Of a stretch of DNA of 64,000 nucleotides, positions 50,871-61,813 are shown piece after piece (within the stretch, counting starts at the first letter, position 1; every line of letters begins with the position of its first letter). The notes under the pieces were generated by a model. It was not told the DNA's origin. It made no database searches and was given only the letters and a program-made list of their open reading frames with translations. The position numbers and the translations under genes were made by a program. The stretch is from Alitabrizicola rongguiensis (GTDB lineage: Bacteria > Pseudomonadota > Alphaproteobacteria > Rhodobacterales > Rhodobacteraceae), in the NCBI RefSeq assembly GCF_021491355.1, contig NZ_JAKENF010000003.1, positions 310,001 to 374,000 on the forward strand. Reading direction: 5' to 3'.

Positions 50871-51673
50871 AGTTCCCCGCCCTCAAGACCTACGCGATCG
50901 TCTATCTGATCTTCCTTTACGCGCCGATCGTGCTTCTGCCGCTCTTCGCGTTCAACAACAGCAAGGTCATCGCCTTCCCGCTGTCCGGTTTCACCACCGA
51001 GTGGTTCCAGATGATGTGGAACGACACGCAGCTGTTCAAGGCAGTGAAGAACTCGCTGATCATCGCGGTGTCGTCCTCGGTGCTGTCGACCTGCCTCGGC
51101 GTCTTCGCCGCCCGCGCCTCGACCCGGTTCAACTTTCCGGGCAAGGGCAGCATCCTTGGCCTCATCATGCTGCCGATGGTCCTGCCCGAGATGATCGTGG
51201 CGATGTCGCTGCTCGTGGTGCTGCTGACGATCGGCATGCCGCTCTCGATCCTGACGATCATCATGGGCCACCTGTTGATCTGCACGCCTTTTGCAGTGGC
51301 GATCCTGTCCTCGGCCTTCCAGTCGCTGGACCGCTCGCTGGAAGAGGCGGCCTATGATCTGGGCGAGACGCCGGCCTCGACCTTCCGGCTGATCGTGCTG
51401 CCGCTGGTCATGCCCGGCATCATCTCGTCGCTGCTGATCTGCTTCACCATCAGCCTGGACGAATTCATCATCGCCTACTTCCTGGGGGGCAACCAGACGG
51501 TGCTGTCGGTCTATATCTACGGCCAGTTCCGCTTCCCCGCCCGGGTTCCCGCCATCATGGCGCTCGGCACGGTGCTCGTCTGCCTGTCGATCTGCCTGCT
51601 GTCCATCGCTGAATTCTACCGCCGCCGCGGCATCGCCCGCACCGGCGCCAAAGATACCGGAGGCTTCCTGTGA
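50867..51673 (+). CDS. ABC transporter permease, spermidine/putrescine type (PotC family)
   Basis: This 268-residue protein has about six membrane spans. The coupling motif EEAAYDLGETPASTFRLIVL is followed by ISLDEFIIAYFLGGNQTVLS, the signature of PotC/PotI permeases. The start overlaps the PotB-type stop as ATGA, and its own stop overlaps the ATPase start in the same way. It belongs to a compact three-gene operon. Confidence 0.92.
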   Translation: MKFPALKTYAIVYLIFLYAPIVLLPLFAFNNSKVIAFPLSGFTTEWFQMMWNDTQLFKAVKNSLIIAVSSSVLSTCLGVFAARASTRFNFPGKGSILGLIMLPMVLPEMIVAMSLLVVLLTIGMPLSILTIIMGHLLICTPFAVAILSSAFQSLDRSLEEAAYDLGETPASTFRLIVLPLVMPGIISSLLICFTISLDEFIIAYFLGGNQTVLSVYIYGQFRFPARVPAIMALGTVLVCLSICLLSIAEFYRRRGIARTGAKDTGGFL

Positions 51674-52770
51674 CCGTGTCAGACAAACCCACGATGATCG
51701 AGTTCCGGGATGTCCAGAAATACTACGGCGACTACCATGCGCTGAGGGGCATCAACGCCACGATCAAGGCCGGCGAGTTCTTTTCGCTGCTCGGGCCTTC
51801 GGGCTGCGGCAAGACCACGCTCCTGCGCACCATCGCCGGGTTCGAGGACATCTCTTCGGGGGCGGTCCTGATCGACGGCAAGGACGCGGCGCAGATCCCG
51901 CCGAACAAGCGCCCGACCAACATGGTGTTCCAGTCCTACGCGATTTTCCCGCACCTGACGGTCGAGCAGAACGTTGGCTTCGGCCTGAGGCGCGAAAACC
52001 TGTCCAAGGACGAGATGGGCCGCCGTGTGGGCGAGGCGCTGGAGATGGTTGGCCTCAAGGGCTTCGGCAAGCGCGCCGCCCACGCCCTTTCGGGTGGCCA
52101 GCGGCAGCGCGTGGCACTTGCCCGCGCGCTGATCCTGAAGCCGAAAGTGTTGCTGCTGGACGAACCGCTTTCGGCACTCGACAAGAAGCTGCGCGAGAAC
52201 ATGCAGGTCGAGCTCATCAAGCTGCAGCGCCAGGTCGGCATCACATTCATCCTCGTCACTCATGACCAGGAAGAAGCGCTGGTCATGTCCGACCGGATCG
52301 CGGTCATGTTCGAGGGTCAGATCGCCCAGCTCGACGATCCCGAGACGCTGTATCGCCGGCCGAAGTCGCGGCAGGTGGCGGATTTCATCGGTACGATGAA
52401 CTTCCTGCCGGCCACTGCCCATCCGACTTCGGATGGCGGCTTCGATGTCGATGTGGCGGGCCTTGGCCAGTGCCACATCCCGGCCGATCAGGCCCCCGGC
52501 GCGGCGACCGGCAACGGAGTGAACGTCGGCTTCCGGCCCGAGACGCTGACCATCCTTTACGAAGGACAGCAACCGACCGACCGTGAGACCCCCGGCACCG
52601 TCGAGGAAGTCGTCTACTACGGCGACATGACCTATTACGACGTGAAGCTCGATGGTGTGGCCGAACCCGTGCGCCTGTCGATGCGGAACGTGCCGGGACG
52701 TCCGGTGCTGGACATCGGCACCCGCACCCGCGTGGCCTGGAGCCCGAGCGCGCTCGTGCTGTTCCGCTAA
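51670..52770 (+). CDS. ABC transporter ATP-binding protein, spermidine/putrescine type (PotA family)
   Basis: This 366-residue protein has Walker A LLGPSGCGKTTLLRTIAG, signature ALSGGQRQRVALARAL and Walker B VLLLDEPLSALD. A C-terminal TOBE domain (about 285-366) is typical of PotA/PotG/CUT1 ATPases. It powers the two permeases. No periplasmic binding-protein gene is next to the operon, so the receptor is elsewhere. Confidence 0.93.
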   Translation: MTVSDKPTMIEFRDVQKYYGDYHALRGINATIKAGEFFSLLGPSGCGKTTLLRTIAGFEDISSGAVLIDGKDAAQIPPNKRPTNMVFQSYAIFPHLTVEQNVGFGLRRENLSKDEMGRRVGEALEMVGLKGFGKRAAHALSGGQRQRVALARALILKPKVLLLDEPLSALDKKLRENMQVELIKLQRQVGITFILVTHDQEEALVMSDRIAVMFEGQIAQLDDPETLYRRPKSRQVADFIGTMNFLPATAHPTSDGGFDVDVAGLGQCHIPADQAPGAATGNGVNVGFRPETLTILYEGQQPTDRETPGTVEEVVYYGDMTYYDVKLDGVAEPVRLSMRNVPGRPVLDIGTRTRVAWSPSALVLFR

Positions 52771-52780
52771 GCGATTCTTC

Positions 52781-52848
52781 GTAGAAAAATCGGGGCCCCG
52801 TGCGGGAAGCCGCGCGGGGTCCCTTGGTTTCGAGAACGATTTTTCTGC
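52781..52848. terminator. Bidirectional terminator-like nested inverted repeat
   Basis: A 14-bp stem (GGGGCCCCGTGCGG with CCGCGCGGGGTCCC, 52792-52823) closed by a 4-nt loop is flanked by an outer inverted repeat, GTAGAAAAATCG (52780-52791 region) and CGATTTTTCTGC (52837-52848). The outer arms give a T-rich run in either direction. It lies exactly between the convergent PotA-type and TetR genes. Confidence 0.75.
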
Positions 52849-52858
52849 GAAAAATCCG

Positions 52859-53476
52859 TCACTTGTCGGGCGGAAGCAATCCAAGTCCCCGCAGATAGAT
52901 GCCGATCCCGGCCTCCAGCAGTTGCTCGGGCGGGAAGGGCGAGCGCGATCCCGGCGCACCGCGGGTGTAAAGCTCGACGATGCCGTGGCAGAAGGCCCAG
53001 ATATGGGCGCTGAACATCGAGGCAGGCGGGCGCTTCTCGGGCGGAATATGCGCCGATAGGGCGGCTGCGGCCTTTTCCAGCACACCGCTCGCCCGGGCCG
53101 CGGCAGCGGCCAGATCCGGATTGGCCTGCATCGACAGGCCGCTTTCGAACATCGCCATGTAATGCCCGGGATACTTCCGTGCGAAGGCCAGATAGGCGCG
53201 TCCCGTGGCTTCGAAGGCCGCCAGCGCAGTCGGCTTGCCGTTGTCATAGGCATAGTCCATCAGCGCCGCGAAGATCTCGTAGCCTTGCCGGGCGGCTTCG
53301 GCGATCAGCTCGTCGCGGCCGGCGAAATGGCGGTAGACGGCGGCGGGTGTCACATCCACCGCCTTCGCCGCTTCGGAGAGGGTAAAGCCTTGCGGCCCTT
53401 TCTCGCGGATCAGGTCGAGCGCAGCTTCCACCAGCGCCTGTCGCAGATTGCCGTGATGGTAGCCGCGCTTGCTCAT
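52859..53476 (-). CDS. TetR-family transcriptional regulator
   Basis: From the ATG at 53476 the protein has 205 residues. The N-terminal HTH includes [20 protein letters not shown] followed by HFAGRDEL. The ligand-binding part follows the TetR_C_33-like pattern. Its start overlaps the stop of the polyphosphate kinase gene (ATGA), so it is co-transcribed with it. The long upstream frame is antisense-like to PPK2 and is rejected. Confidence 0.9.
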   Translation of the reverse strand: MSKRGYHHGNLRQALVEAALDLIREKGPQGFTLSEAAKAVDVTPAAVYRHFAGRDELIAEAARQGYEIFAALMDYAYDNGKPTALAAFEATGRAYLAFARKYPGHYMAMFESGLSMQANPDLAAAAARASGVLEKAAAALSAHIPPEKRPPASMFSAHIWAFCHGIVELYTRGAPGSRSPFPPEQLLEAGIGIYLRGLGLLPPDK

Positions 53477-54369
53477 GACGCTCCGGCGGGCGCGTCGTTC
53501 GCCAGAAGCAGCGCCGGCCCCCCGCAGATTGCCGGGTCCGGCTCGCCGATCAGCTTGCTGTTCTTCCCCGCATAGTCGACGGCATTCAGGATCGTCTGGA
53601 TTGCGGCAATGCGGGCGCGCTTCTTGTCGTCGGAGCGGATGATCGTCCAGGGCGCGCGCACCGAATGGCTGCGATTGATCGTGTCCTTGATCGCGACCGT
53701 ATACTCGTCCCATTTGTCGAGACCGTCGATGTCGATCGAACTGAGCTTCCATTGCTTCAGCTCGTCCTGTTCGCGGTCAAGGAAGCGCTTGAGTTGCTCG
53801 GCCCGGTCGACATCGAGCCAAAGCTTCACCAGGACGATGCCTTCGTCTACGATCATTTCCTCGAAGGCGGGAAGCTGGGCAAAGAAGCGTTCACGCTGCG
53901 CGTCGTTGGAGAAACCGAAGACCCGCTCGACGATGCCACGGTTGTACCAGCTGCGGTCGAAGAGGGCGATTTCGCCGCAGGCCGGCAACCAGTCGATATA
54001 GCGCTGGAAATACCACTGCCGCGCCTCGCGGTCAGACGGCTTGGCCAGCGCCACGACCTGGGCGACGCGAGGGTTCAGGTTCATCCGCACCGCATCGATG
54101 GTTCCGCCCTTGCCGGCAGCATCGCGCCCTTCGAACAGGACGACCAGCCGCTTGCCGGTCTCCTTCAGATCGGCGTGAAGGCGGACGAGTTGAAGCTGGA
54201 GGACATCCATCTTCTCCTCGTAGTCCTTCGTCTTGATTTCTTCGCGGTAGGGATAGGACCTGGACAGGATATCGTCCTTGCCGGCGCTCTCGATCGCCTT
54301 GCGGATGGATTTCGGTGCCTTTTCCTTGAAGTAGCTGCTTATGGCGCCATCGAAAGGCAGGTCTTGCAT
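53473..54369 (-). CDS. ppk2: Polyphosphate kinase 2 family protein
   Basis: This 298-residue protein has the P-loop [17 protein letters not shown], the [18 protein letters not shown] segment and the lid/Walker B motif [18 protein letters not shown]. The order and length match one-domain PPK2 enzymes, which make NTP/NDP from polyphosphate or the reverse. A C-terminal tail after about 265 is Pro/Ala-rich. It is coupled to a TetR regulator. Class (I, II or III) cannot be told reliably from this. Confidence 0.93.
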   Translation of the reverse strand: MQDLPFDGAISSYFKEKAPKSIRKAIESAGKDDILSRSYPYREEIKTKDYEEKMDVLQLQLVRLHADLKETGKRLVVLFEGRDAAGKGGTIDAVRMNLNPRVAQVVALAKPSDREARQWYFQRYIDWLPACGEIALFDRSWYNRGIVERVFGFSNDAQRERFFAQLPAFEEMIVDEGIVLVKLWLDVDRAEQLKRFLDREQDELKQWKLSSIDIDGLDKWDEYTVAIKDTINRSHSVRAPWTIIRSDDKKRARIAAIQTILNAVDYAGKNSKLIGEPDPAICGGPALLLANDAPAGAS

Positions 54370-54416
54370 CGCTTTCTCTCCCCGGTCTCGTCCCCTGTCC
54401 CGCGCCAGTATGACGA

Positions 54417-55376
54417 TCAGGACGCGCGGCGCAATGCAGCCCTCTCTGCCGCGCGATGGATCGCGGCGACTACATCCTCGGGCGCAGCATGATGCGGCAT
54501 GTGGCCGACGCCTTCGATCAGGGTCAGGACAGCATCAGGCAGAATGCGGGCGAGGGGGCGGGCGTGAATCTCGGCCGGTACGATGGTATCGGCCGTGCCA
54601 TGGACGATCTCGACCGGCAGGGTCATGCCGTGATAGCGCGCCGACATGTCGACGACATGCGGGCGGAGTTCGTTCACCTGCCGCGCATTCTCGGCCAGCA
54701 CCTTGCGGCGAAGCGTCAGGCCAGCGGCGAAGTGGCGGCCATAGCCCTGCGGAACGGGATCCGGTTCGAAGACCACGCGCATCGCCTCGTCGATCCGGTT
54801 ATGGGGCGCAAAGGCAGTGACCAGGGGCACGACCAGCGCCCTGCCAAGCCACGAGGAGGTCAGCGCATACCAGATGCCCAACCCGCCCGGCCAGGGCATC
54901 GTCGCTCCGCCTAGAAGCACCACCGCATCCACACCCTCGGGCTCGTCCAGCGCCCAGGCCATCGCCACGGCTCCGCCATAGCTGTGGCCGACGATGATCG
55001 GGCGCAGGAGACCAAGCTGGCTCGCCGCCGCGCGCAGGGCGCGAGCCTGTGCCGCCGGACTGCCGCCCTCGGGGCCCAGATCGTCCGACCAGCCAAGGCC
55101 AGGCCGGTCGAAGGCGGTGACGCGGTAATCGCGCGCGAGACGTCCAACCAGATCATGGGTGAAATCGCGGGTGTTTCCGCTTGCCCCATGGATCAGCACC
55201 ACGTCTCGGCCCGCACCCTCGACATGCGCGTGGATGCGACGCCCGGCGGGGCCGATCAGTTGCCCGGTCGGGGGAAAGGCCCGCTCGGCCTGACGCTCGC
55301 GCCTGAGCGCGCGGCGATGGATGAGGAGGGCGGCCGCGCCAAGAAGGGCGGCTGCCAACAGGAGTTCAAGTGCCAA
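54417..55376 (-). CDS. Alpha/beta-hydrolase fold protein
   Basis: This 319-residue protein has an N-terminal membrane-anchor-like stretch ([16 protein letters not shown]) followed by a basic segment. The nucleophile elbow is [14 protein letters not shown] (Ser about 143). [13 protein letters not shown] supplies the oxyanion hole, and [20 protein letters not shown] near the end supplies the His. It could be an esterase or a haloperoxidase-like hydrolase. It overlaps the end of metA by 11 bp and is therefore its downstream partner. Confidence 0.83.
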   Translation of the reverse strand: MALELLLAAALLGAAALLIHRRALRRERQAERAFPPTGQLIGPAGRRIHAHVEGAGRDVVLIHGASGNTRDFTHDLVGRLARDYRVTAFDRPGLGWSDDLGPEGGSPAAQARALRAAASQLGLLRPIIVGHSYGGAVAMAWALDEPEGVDAVVLLGGATMPWPGGLGIWYALTSSWLGRALVVPLVTAFAPHNRIDEAMRVVFEPDPVPQGYGRHFAAGLTLRRKVLAENARQVNELRPHVVDMSARYHGMTLPVEIVHGTADTIVPAEIHARPLARILPDAVLTLIEGVGHMPHHAAPEDVVAAIHRAAERAALRRAS

Positions 55377-56283
55377 TCGCTTCCAGCTCGTAAGGCGTTG
55401 TCTGGTAGATCTCGTTGATCCAGTTGCCGTAGAGCAGATGTGCGTGGCTGCGCCAGCGGTTCAAGGGCGGCTTCGCGGGATTGTCATCGGGATAGTAGTT
55501 CTGCGGCACGTTGATGGGCGTGCCGTTCGCCACGTCGCGATCGTATTCCTGCTTCAGCGTGTCGCTGTCGTATTCGAAGTGGTTGAAGATGTAGAGCGCT
55601 CGGTGCGCTTCGTCCTCGACCAGACAAGGGCCGACCTCCTCCGAGCCGAGCAGGGTCACCAGTCCGGCAGCGCGATCGATCTCGTCCTGTTTCATCTCGG
55701 TCCACCTGCTGACGGGGATCACGAAATCATCCGCGAAACCGCGGAGATAGGGCGAGTTCGGCACGAGGTTCCGATGGCGGAAGCAGCCGAAGGCCTTTGC
55801 CGGCAGCATGTGCTTCTGGACGCCGTGGAAATGGTTGATCATCGCCATCCCGCCCCAGCAGACGCCGAAGGTGGACTGCACGTTGGTCTGGGTCCAGTTC
55901 ATCACCTCCTGCAACTCGCCCCAGTAGGTGACCTCCTCGAAGGGCAGGTGCTCGATCGGGGCGCCGGTGATGATGAGGCCGTCGAACTTCTCGCCCTTCA
56001 CCTCCTGGAACGGACGATAGAAGGCGGCCATATGTTCGGCGGCGGTGTTCCTGGTCTCATGCTCGGTCATACGGATCAGGTGCAGATCGATCTGCAGGGG
56101 CGTGGCACCGATCAGACGCGCGAACTGGTTCTCGGTCTGGATCTTCTTCGGCATGAGGTTCAGAAGCGCGATCTTCAGCGGCCGGATGTCCTGCCGTGCC
56201 GCCCGTTCGGGCGTCATGACCATCACGCCCTCGTTCCGAAGAACGTCGAAGGCGGGAAGGTTCTGGGGCAGGGTGATCGGCAT
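55366..56283 (-). CDS. metA: Homoserine O-acyltransferase MetA (acetyl-transferring type by residue 111)
   Basis: This 305-residue member of the MetA glutamine-amidotransferase-like fold has nucleophile Cys142 in [14 protein letters not shown] and acceptor-site residues around [14 protein letters not shown]. Residue 111 is Glu (ITGAPIEHL) where succinyltransferases usually have Gly, which in published work correlates with acetyl-CoA specificity. It starts methionine synthesis from homoserine. The hydrolase gene downstream overlaps it. Confidence 0.93.
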   Translation of the reverse strand: MPITLPQNLPAFDVLRNEGVMVMTPERAARQDIRPLKIALLNLMPKKIQTENQFARLIGATPLQIDLHLIRMTEHETRNTAAEHMAAFYRPFQEVKGEKFDGLIITGAPIEHLPFEEVTYWGELQEVMNWTQTNVQSTFGVCWGGMAMINHFHGVQKHMLPAKAFGCFRHRNLVPNSPYLRGFADDFVIPVSRWTEMKQDEIDRAAGLVTLLGSEEVGPCLVEDEAHRALYIFNHFEYDSDTLKQEYDRDVANGTPINVPQNYYPDDNPAKPPLNRWRSHAHLLYGNWINEIYQTTPYELEAIGT

Positions 56284-56310
56284 TTGTCCTCTCCTGGAAA
56301 GGCCGGTTAC

Positions 56311-57180
56311 TTAAGCGTCTTCGCCACGACGCTCAAGGGCGCGTGCGATCAGGTCGGTGAAGCCCACGGCGTTGCGCACCTCTGCCACCTCTTCTGCGGT
56401 AACGGTCACACCCCACCGGGCCATCGCCGCATAGCGAGGCTGGCGGTGGTCGAGCAGACGGGCATAGGCGAAGCGCAGGAAGGCATCGGGATCGACGCGA
56501 TCCTCTGGCAGGCGCTGCTCGGTCAGGTATTCGCCCCAGAGCCGGGCGAGGAAGTCGGGCTGGTAATAGATCGGCTTCGGTGCGCGGTCGAAACGACGGA
56601 TCAGTTCGGCGCGGTGCGCCTCGGACCCCTTCAGCCAGACCATCAGCAGATTGTCCGACAGCGTCCGCATGACCGGGTCCTGCGGGTCCTCGGGATTCAC
56701 CACCTCGCAGATCGACCCGCCGGAGTCGCAGACGAAGTTGTCATAGCCGTAGAGATCCTTTGCCCGGGCGATGAACCGCGGCGTGTCGAGAAGGGCCGCG
56801 ATCTCGGCCACCCGGTGCTGCTCCTGCCGGCGGCAATACTCCTCGAACGGCACGCCACCCTTGGCCGGATCGCCGGGCTTGCCCAGATAGGTCGACAGCG
56901 GCGCGAGGTTGTCGAAGGTGATGTTGGAGGCGATATAGACCGAGTCCGTCATCAGGAGTTCGCGCAGGAGCGGAACCTTCATCGCTTCGCGCTTGAAGTT
57001 ATCGGCGATGAATTCGCCCATGTAGCGGGTACCAATGCGGTAATCGATGGAGTAGTGGAACCACTGCGCCTGATCGCGCAGCATGTTGGCGAGGTAAGTC
57101 TTGCCCAGCCCCGACATCCCGAACATCAGCACGCGCTTCTCGCGCGCCGCCCGCCATTCCGCCGCCGACTGGTAGATCAT
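56311..57180 (-). CDS. P-loop ATPase, hypothetical
   Basis: This 289-residue protein has a P-loop near the N-terminus, LMFGMSGLGKTYLANML. VCDSGGSICEVVNPEDPQDP follows later, with a Tyr/Asp-rich middle. It resembles uncharacterised ATPases common in Rhodobacteraceae. The substrate is unknown. It lies about 27 bp upstream of metA on the same strand and may share its promoter. Confidence 0.7.
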   Translation of the reverse strand: MIYQSAAEWRAAREKRVLMFGMSGLGKTYLANMLRDQAQWFHYSIDYRIGTRYMGEFIADNFKREAMKVPLLRELLMTDSVYIASNITFDNLAPLSTYLGKPGDPAKGGVPFEEYCRRQEQHRVAEIAALLDTPRFIARAKDLYGYDNFVCDSGGSICEVVNPEDPQDPVMRTLSDNLLMVWLKGSEAHRAELIRRFDRAPKPIYYQPDFLARLWGEYLTEQRLPEDRVDPDAFLRFAYARLLDHRQPRYAAMARWGVTVTAEEVAEVRNAVGFTDLIARALERRGEDA

Positions 57181-57207
57181 GCCTGCCTCTCCGGTTCCGC
57201 CCGTGTC

Positions 57208-58137
57208 CTAGCGAACCGGCGGCTGGATTTCACGCGGAATCTTCGCCAGGTTCAGGATCCGCCCGTCGATCACCACAAGCCCTGCCGCAATCAGCGCGAA
57301 GCCCAGATAGTCGCGCAGGGGCAGGCTTTCGCCCAGAACCAAGGCCCCGAGGATCACCGCGAAGGGTGCGGTCAGCAGTGTCACGAGGCTCAGGTTCCCG
57401 GCGCCGGCGAGGGCCAGGACGCGGTAGTAGAGCAGGTAGGCTCCGGCCGTGGATACGACCGCGAGATAGCCGAGCGCCAGCCAGGTACCCGCGGAAGGGC
57501 CGGGGGGCACGCCCTCCACCAGAAGGGCGGCGGGTAACATCAGTAGCGTCGAGCCCGTCAGCATCCCCGCTGCCGCCACCTGGGGTGGCAGCCCCGAAAG
57601 GTTGAGCCGCCCCCAGACCGCCGCACAGGCATAAGACAGGGCCGCGACAAGCAGCGTAAGTTGCGCGACCGATGTCAGGTCGAGCGCAGTCAGCGCCTGC
57701 AGGCCGATCACCACCGTCACGCCGGCCAGCCCGAGCAGCACGCCGGCCAACCGCCGCCCGGTCAGCCGCTCGTCCCGGAATACGACAGAGGCGACGACGA
57801 CGCCCATCAGCGCGGTCGAGGCGTTCAGGATTGCGGCCAGCCCAGAGGGGACGGTGAGCTGCGCCCAGGTGATGAGCGAGAAGGGGATGGCGTTGTTCAG
57901 CGCGCCCATCAAGAGGAATGCGCCCCAGATGCGGGGCGACCGCGGAACGGTCAATCCCCGCAGGGCGACATAAAGCCAGAGGAGCGCGCAGGCGCCGGCC
58001 ACACGGAAGGCTACGGTTCCAAGCACGCCGATCTCGTTGATGGCCAGGCGGTTGGCAATGAAGGACCCGCCCCAAATCATCGCGAGGAGAAGGAGCTCCG
58101 CCCAGGCCCGGGCCGAGATGGATTTCTGCGGTGTCAT
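57208..58137 (-). CDS. EamA/DMT-family transporter
   Basis: This 309-residue protein has ten hydrophobic segments arranged as two EamA repeats of five. It includes LLLAMIWGGSFIANRLAI near the start and APFAVILGALVLGESLPLRD in the second repeat. Such carriers export amino acids or metabolites. It is in a leftward series with the ATPase gene 27 bp downstream. Confidence 0.87.
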   Translation of the reverse strand: MTPQKSISARAWAELLLLAMIWGGSFIANRLAINEIGVLGTVAFRVAGACALLWLYVALRGLTVPRSPRIWGAFLLMGALNNAIPFSLITWAQLTVPSGLAAILNASTALMGVVVASVVFRDERLTGRRLAGVLLGLAGVTVVIGLQALTALDLTSVAQLTLLVAALSYACAAVWGRLNLSGLPPQVAAAGMLTGSTLLMLPAALLVEGVPPGPSAGTWLALGYLAVVSTAGAYLLYYRVLALAGAGNLSLVTLLTAPFAVILGALVLGESLPLRDYLGFALIAAGLVVIDGRILNLAKIPREIQPPVR

Positions 58138-58219
58138 GCGCCTGCTCTAGCAGGGCGGACCGGGTGCCGCGACCCGGAAACTGCGGGTTCCGCCCGGCTG
58201 GCGGACGGAACCCGGAAGG

Positions 58220-59320
58220 TCAGAAGTAGTAGCCGATCCGGATGGCCGCGCCGATGGCGCTGTTGCCATCGAAGGTGCCGGCGGGGGCCACCTTGCCTGC
58301 GGCGGTCTGGGCATCGCCGACGTCAAAGTAGCGAACGGCTGCGGTGATCTTGAACTGGTTCACCGAGTAGGTCGCGGCGATACCGATCGAATTGTAGCCG
58401 TTCACCGGGTTGAGGTTCGACGTATAGCCATCAAGCGGGGTGTCGTAGGCATAGCTGATCGCCCCAGACCAGTTGTCGTTGAAGCGGTAACCCAGACCGA
58501 TCGTGTAGGTTGTCGTCGGCCCGTTGTAGGAGACGAGCGGCTGACCGGCGATCATGCTGTACATCTCGGGCGAGATGCCGAACTGTTCCCAGTCCACCCA
58601 ACGGACCGAGCCGAACAGCAATGTGTCGGCGGCGATCCCGGTCTGGAACTCGAGGTTCACGGACTGAGGAGTGGTCACGGGCGCTGTGCTGCTCAACTTG
58701 CCGAAGGCCGAGGCCTCGTTCGTTGTCAGGTCATAGTCGATGGCAGAGTTGTATGTCAGCGCGACCTTGGCCGCGATCTCGGGTTTTTCCCAGCCAATGC
58801 CAAGCACATAGCCCCATGCGCCCTCTCTCGGAGCATCGATGGAGTAGTTCGCAACGAAGGGAATGGTCGCGTTCGCATTGAGGGTTTGGTACCGCAAGCC
58901 GCCAAACACACTGATATTCGAAGCAAATTTGTAACGGGCGAGGGCGGTGTAGGACACGGTGTCGAGCTCGGCCAGAGTGCCTTGCGCGAAATAGCCGGTA
59001 CCGAGCGGATAATCGACATTCGCGCCAAATGGCTTGTCGATGATGAAGGCGAAATTGAGCTTGTCGTTGATCGCCCAGTTCACCCCGGCATTGACCAGCG
59101 TATAGTCGGTCAGGACTTCGCCCGACGACCTGCCACCCAGAACGGGAGACGCGACACCCGAAACATCCGGGCTGAGCATCCCGATCGTGAATTCCGCGTA
59201 GTCCTTTCCTTCATACAGGATGAAGGCCGATTGCGGCGAGCGGTCGACACCACCTGCCGATGCGATTGCCGGCAGTGCAATGGCCGCCGTGGCAGCAAGT
59301 GCCACCCGTTTCTTCGTCAT
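58220..59320 (-). CDS. FadL/OmpP1-like outer-membrane transport protein
   Basis: From the ATG at 59320, with GGGGAGGAGAC, the product has 366 residues and a signal peptide ending AIASAG. The mature N-terminal GGVDRSPQSAFILYEGKDYA is a FadL-type lumenal hatch segment, and the barrel strands end with IGAAIRIGYYF. FadL members import hydrophobic compounds across the outer membrane. The in-frame extension upstream is antisense to the adjacent transporter and is rejected. Confidence 0.83.
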   Translation of the reverse strand: MTKKRVALAATAAIALPAIASAGGVDRSPQSAFILYEGKDYAEFTIGMLSPDVSGVASPVLGGRSSGEVLTDYTLVNAGVNWAINDKLNFAFIIDKPFGANVDYPLGTGYFAQGTLAELDTVSYTALARYKFASNISVFGGLRYQTLNANATIPFVANYSIDAPREGAWGYVLGIGWEKPEIAAKVALTYNSAIDYDLTTNEASAFGKLSSTAPVTTPQSVNLEFQTGIAADTLLFGSVRWVDWEQFGISPEMYSMIAGQPLVSYNGPTTTYTIGLGYRFNDNWSGAISYAYDTPLDGYTSNLNPVNGYNSIGIAATYSVNQFKITAAVRYFDVGDAQTAAGKVAPAGTFDGNSAIGAAIRIGYYF

Positions 59321-59427
59321 GTCTCCTCCCCAAGAACGATCCCGACTGCTGGCCAGGTTCAACCGGGACGCTACGAAACGCCGCGGATTCCCGTCAACGA
59401 CTGACCCGACGTAACGCGTTCGTGACG

Positions 59428-60309
59428 TTACGACGCGACTTTCTGGCGACGGATTTCCGACCGGATGTTCAGCCAGTTCGCCAGACAGATGATCCCCGCG
59501 CCCAGAAAGACGGCAGGATCGAGCGGTTCGCCGTACAGCAGCATGGCGACAACGGCGATCACGGGCAGGCGGATGAAGTCGATCGGGATCACGACCGAGG
59601 CAGGGGCAAGGGTCAGCGCCTTTGTCAGGCAGAAATGCGCGATGACCCCGGCGGCGCCGACGACCAGCAGCGCTGGAGCTTCGGCGAGGCCGGGCACGGT
59701 GACATCCCCGTCGGCGGCAGACAGGGCCAACCCGAACAGGCCCTGCATGACCGTCAGCCAGAAGAGGATCGAGATGACCTGTTCGTACCGGGTCAGCCGC
59801 TTGGTGAAGATGGCCGATCCGGCAAAGCCGATCGCCGATGCCGCCGCGGCCAGGACGCCGGGATCGACATGCGTGATGTCCGGTCGCGCGACGATCAGAA
59901 CACCCGCAAAGCCCAATGCAGCGGAGCCCGCCCGTGCCGGTGTCAGCCGCTCTCCCAGGAGAAGGGGCGACAGTAGGATGACCCAGAGCGGCGAGGTGAA
60001 TTCCAGCGCGAAGACCTGCGCCAGCGGGATCATGGTGAGCGACCAGAACCACAGGTTCTGCCCGGCAAAATGGAAGACATTGCGGACCAGATGCGTTCCG
60101 ATCCGGTTGACTCGCACCTCGTTCAGTCGTCCCGACAGTCCGCCGATCACGACCACCAGCACGAAACCGATCAGGGACCGCCATGTCATGATCTCGAACG
60201 TGTCGAGCGTCCGCGCGAGCGAGCGACCGGCGATGGCCATCGACGAAAAGGACAGGATAGAGCCCGACATCCAGGCGGCGGCGGCGAGCGGGCGGTAGGC
60301 TTGTGGCAT
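59428..60309 (-). CDS. EamA/DMT-family transporter
   Basis: This 293-residue protein has about ten membrane segments in two EamA repeats, starting SGSILSFSSMAIAGRSLA and with EFTSPLWVILLSPLLLGERL in the first repeat. It is separate in sequence from the DMT carrier at 57208. It lies about 100 bp upstream of the FadL-like gene on the same strand. The substrate is unknown. Confidence 0.87.
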   Translation of the reverse strand: MPQAYRPLAAAAWMSGSILSFSSMAIAGRSLARTLDTFEIMTWRSLIGFVLVVVIGGLSGRLNEVRVNRIGTHLVRNVFHFAGQNLWFWSLTMIPLAQVFALEFTSPLWVILLSPLLLGERLTPARAGSAALGFAGVLIVARPDITHVDPGVLAAAASAIGFAGSAIFTKRLTRYEQVISILFWLTVMQGLFGLALSAADGDVTVPGLAEAPALLVVGAAGVIAHFCLTKALTLAPASVVIPIDFIRLPVIAVVAMLLYGEPLDPAVFLGAGIICLANWLNIRSEIRRQKVAS

Positions 60310-61741
<1,432 letters not shown>

Positions 61742-61765
61742 TCCCGGATCCCGGGTCGCAAAAGG

Positions 61766-61797
61766 AAAACCCCGGAGCGCTGGCTCCGGGGTTTTTT
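61766..61797. terminator. Rho-independent terminator shared by convergent TRAP genes
   Basis: Stem CCCCGGAGC / GCTCCGGGG with GCTG loop (61770-61791) is flanked by AAAA on the left and six T on the right (61792-61797). It sits between the receptor gene and the large permease gene, which are transcribed towards each other, and could act in both directions. Confidence 0.9.
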
Positions 61798-61813
61798 GTT
61801 CCTGCGCAGCAGG

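Noticed and set aside
59321-60184. Extension of the FadL-like gene to a 654-residue reading
   Set aside because: The additional 290 residues are shifted-frame sequence of the DMT transporter gene. The signal peptide and ribosome site define the start at 59320.
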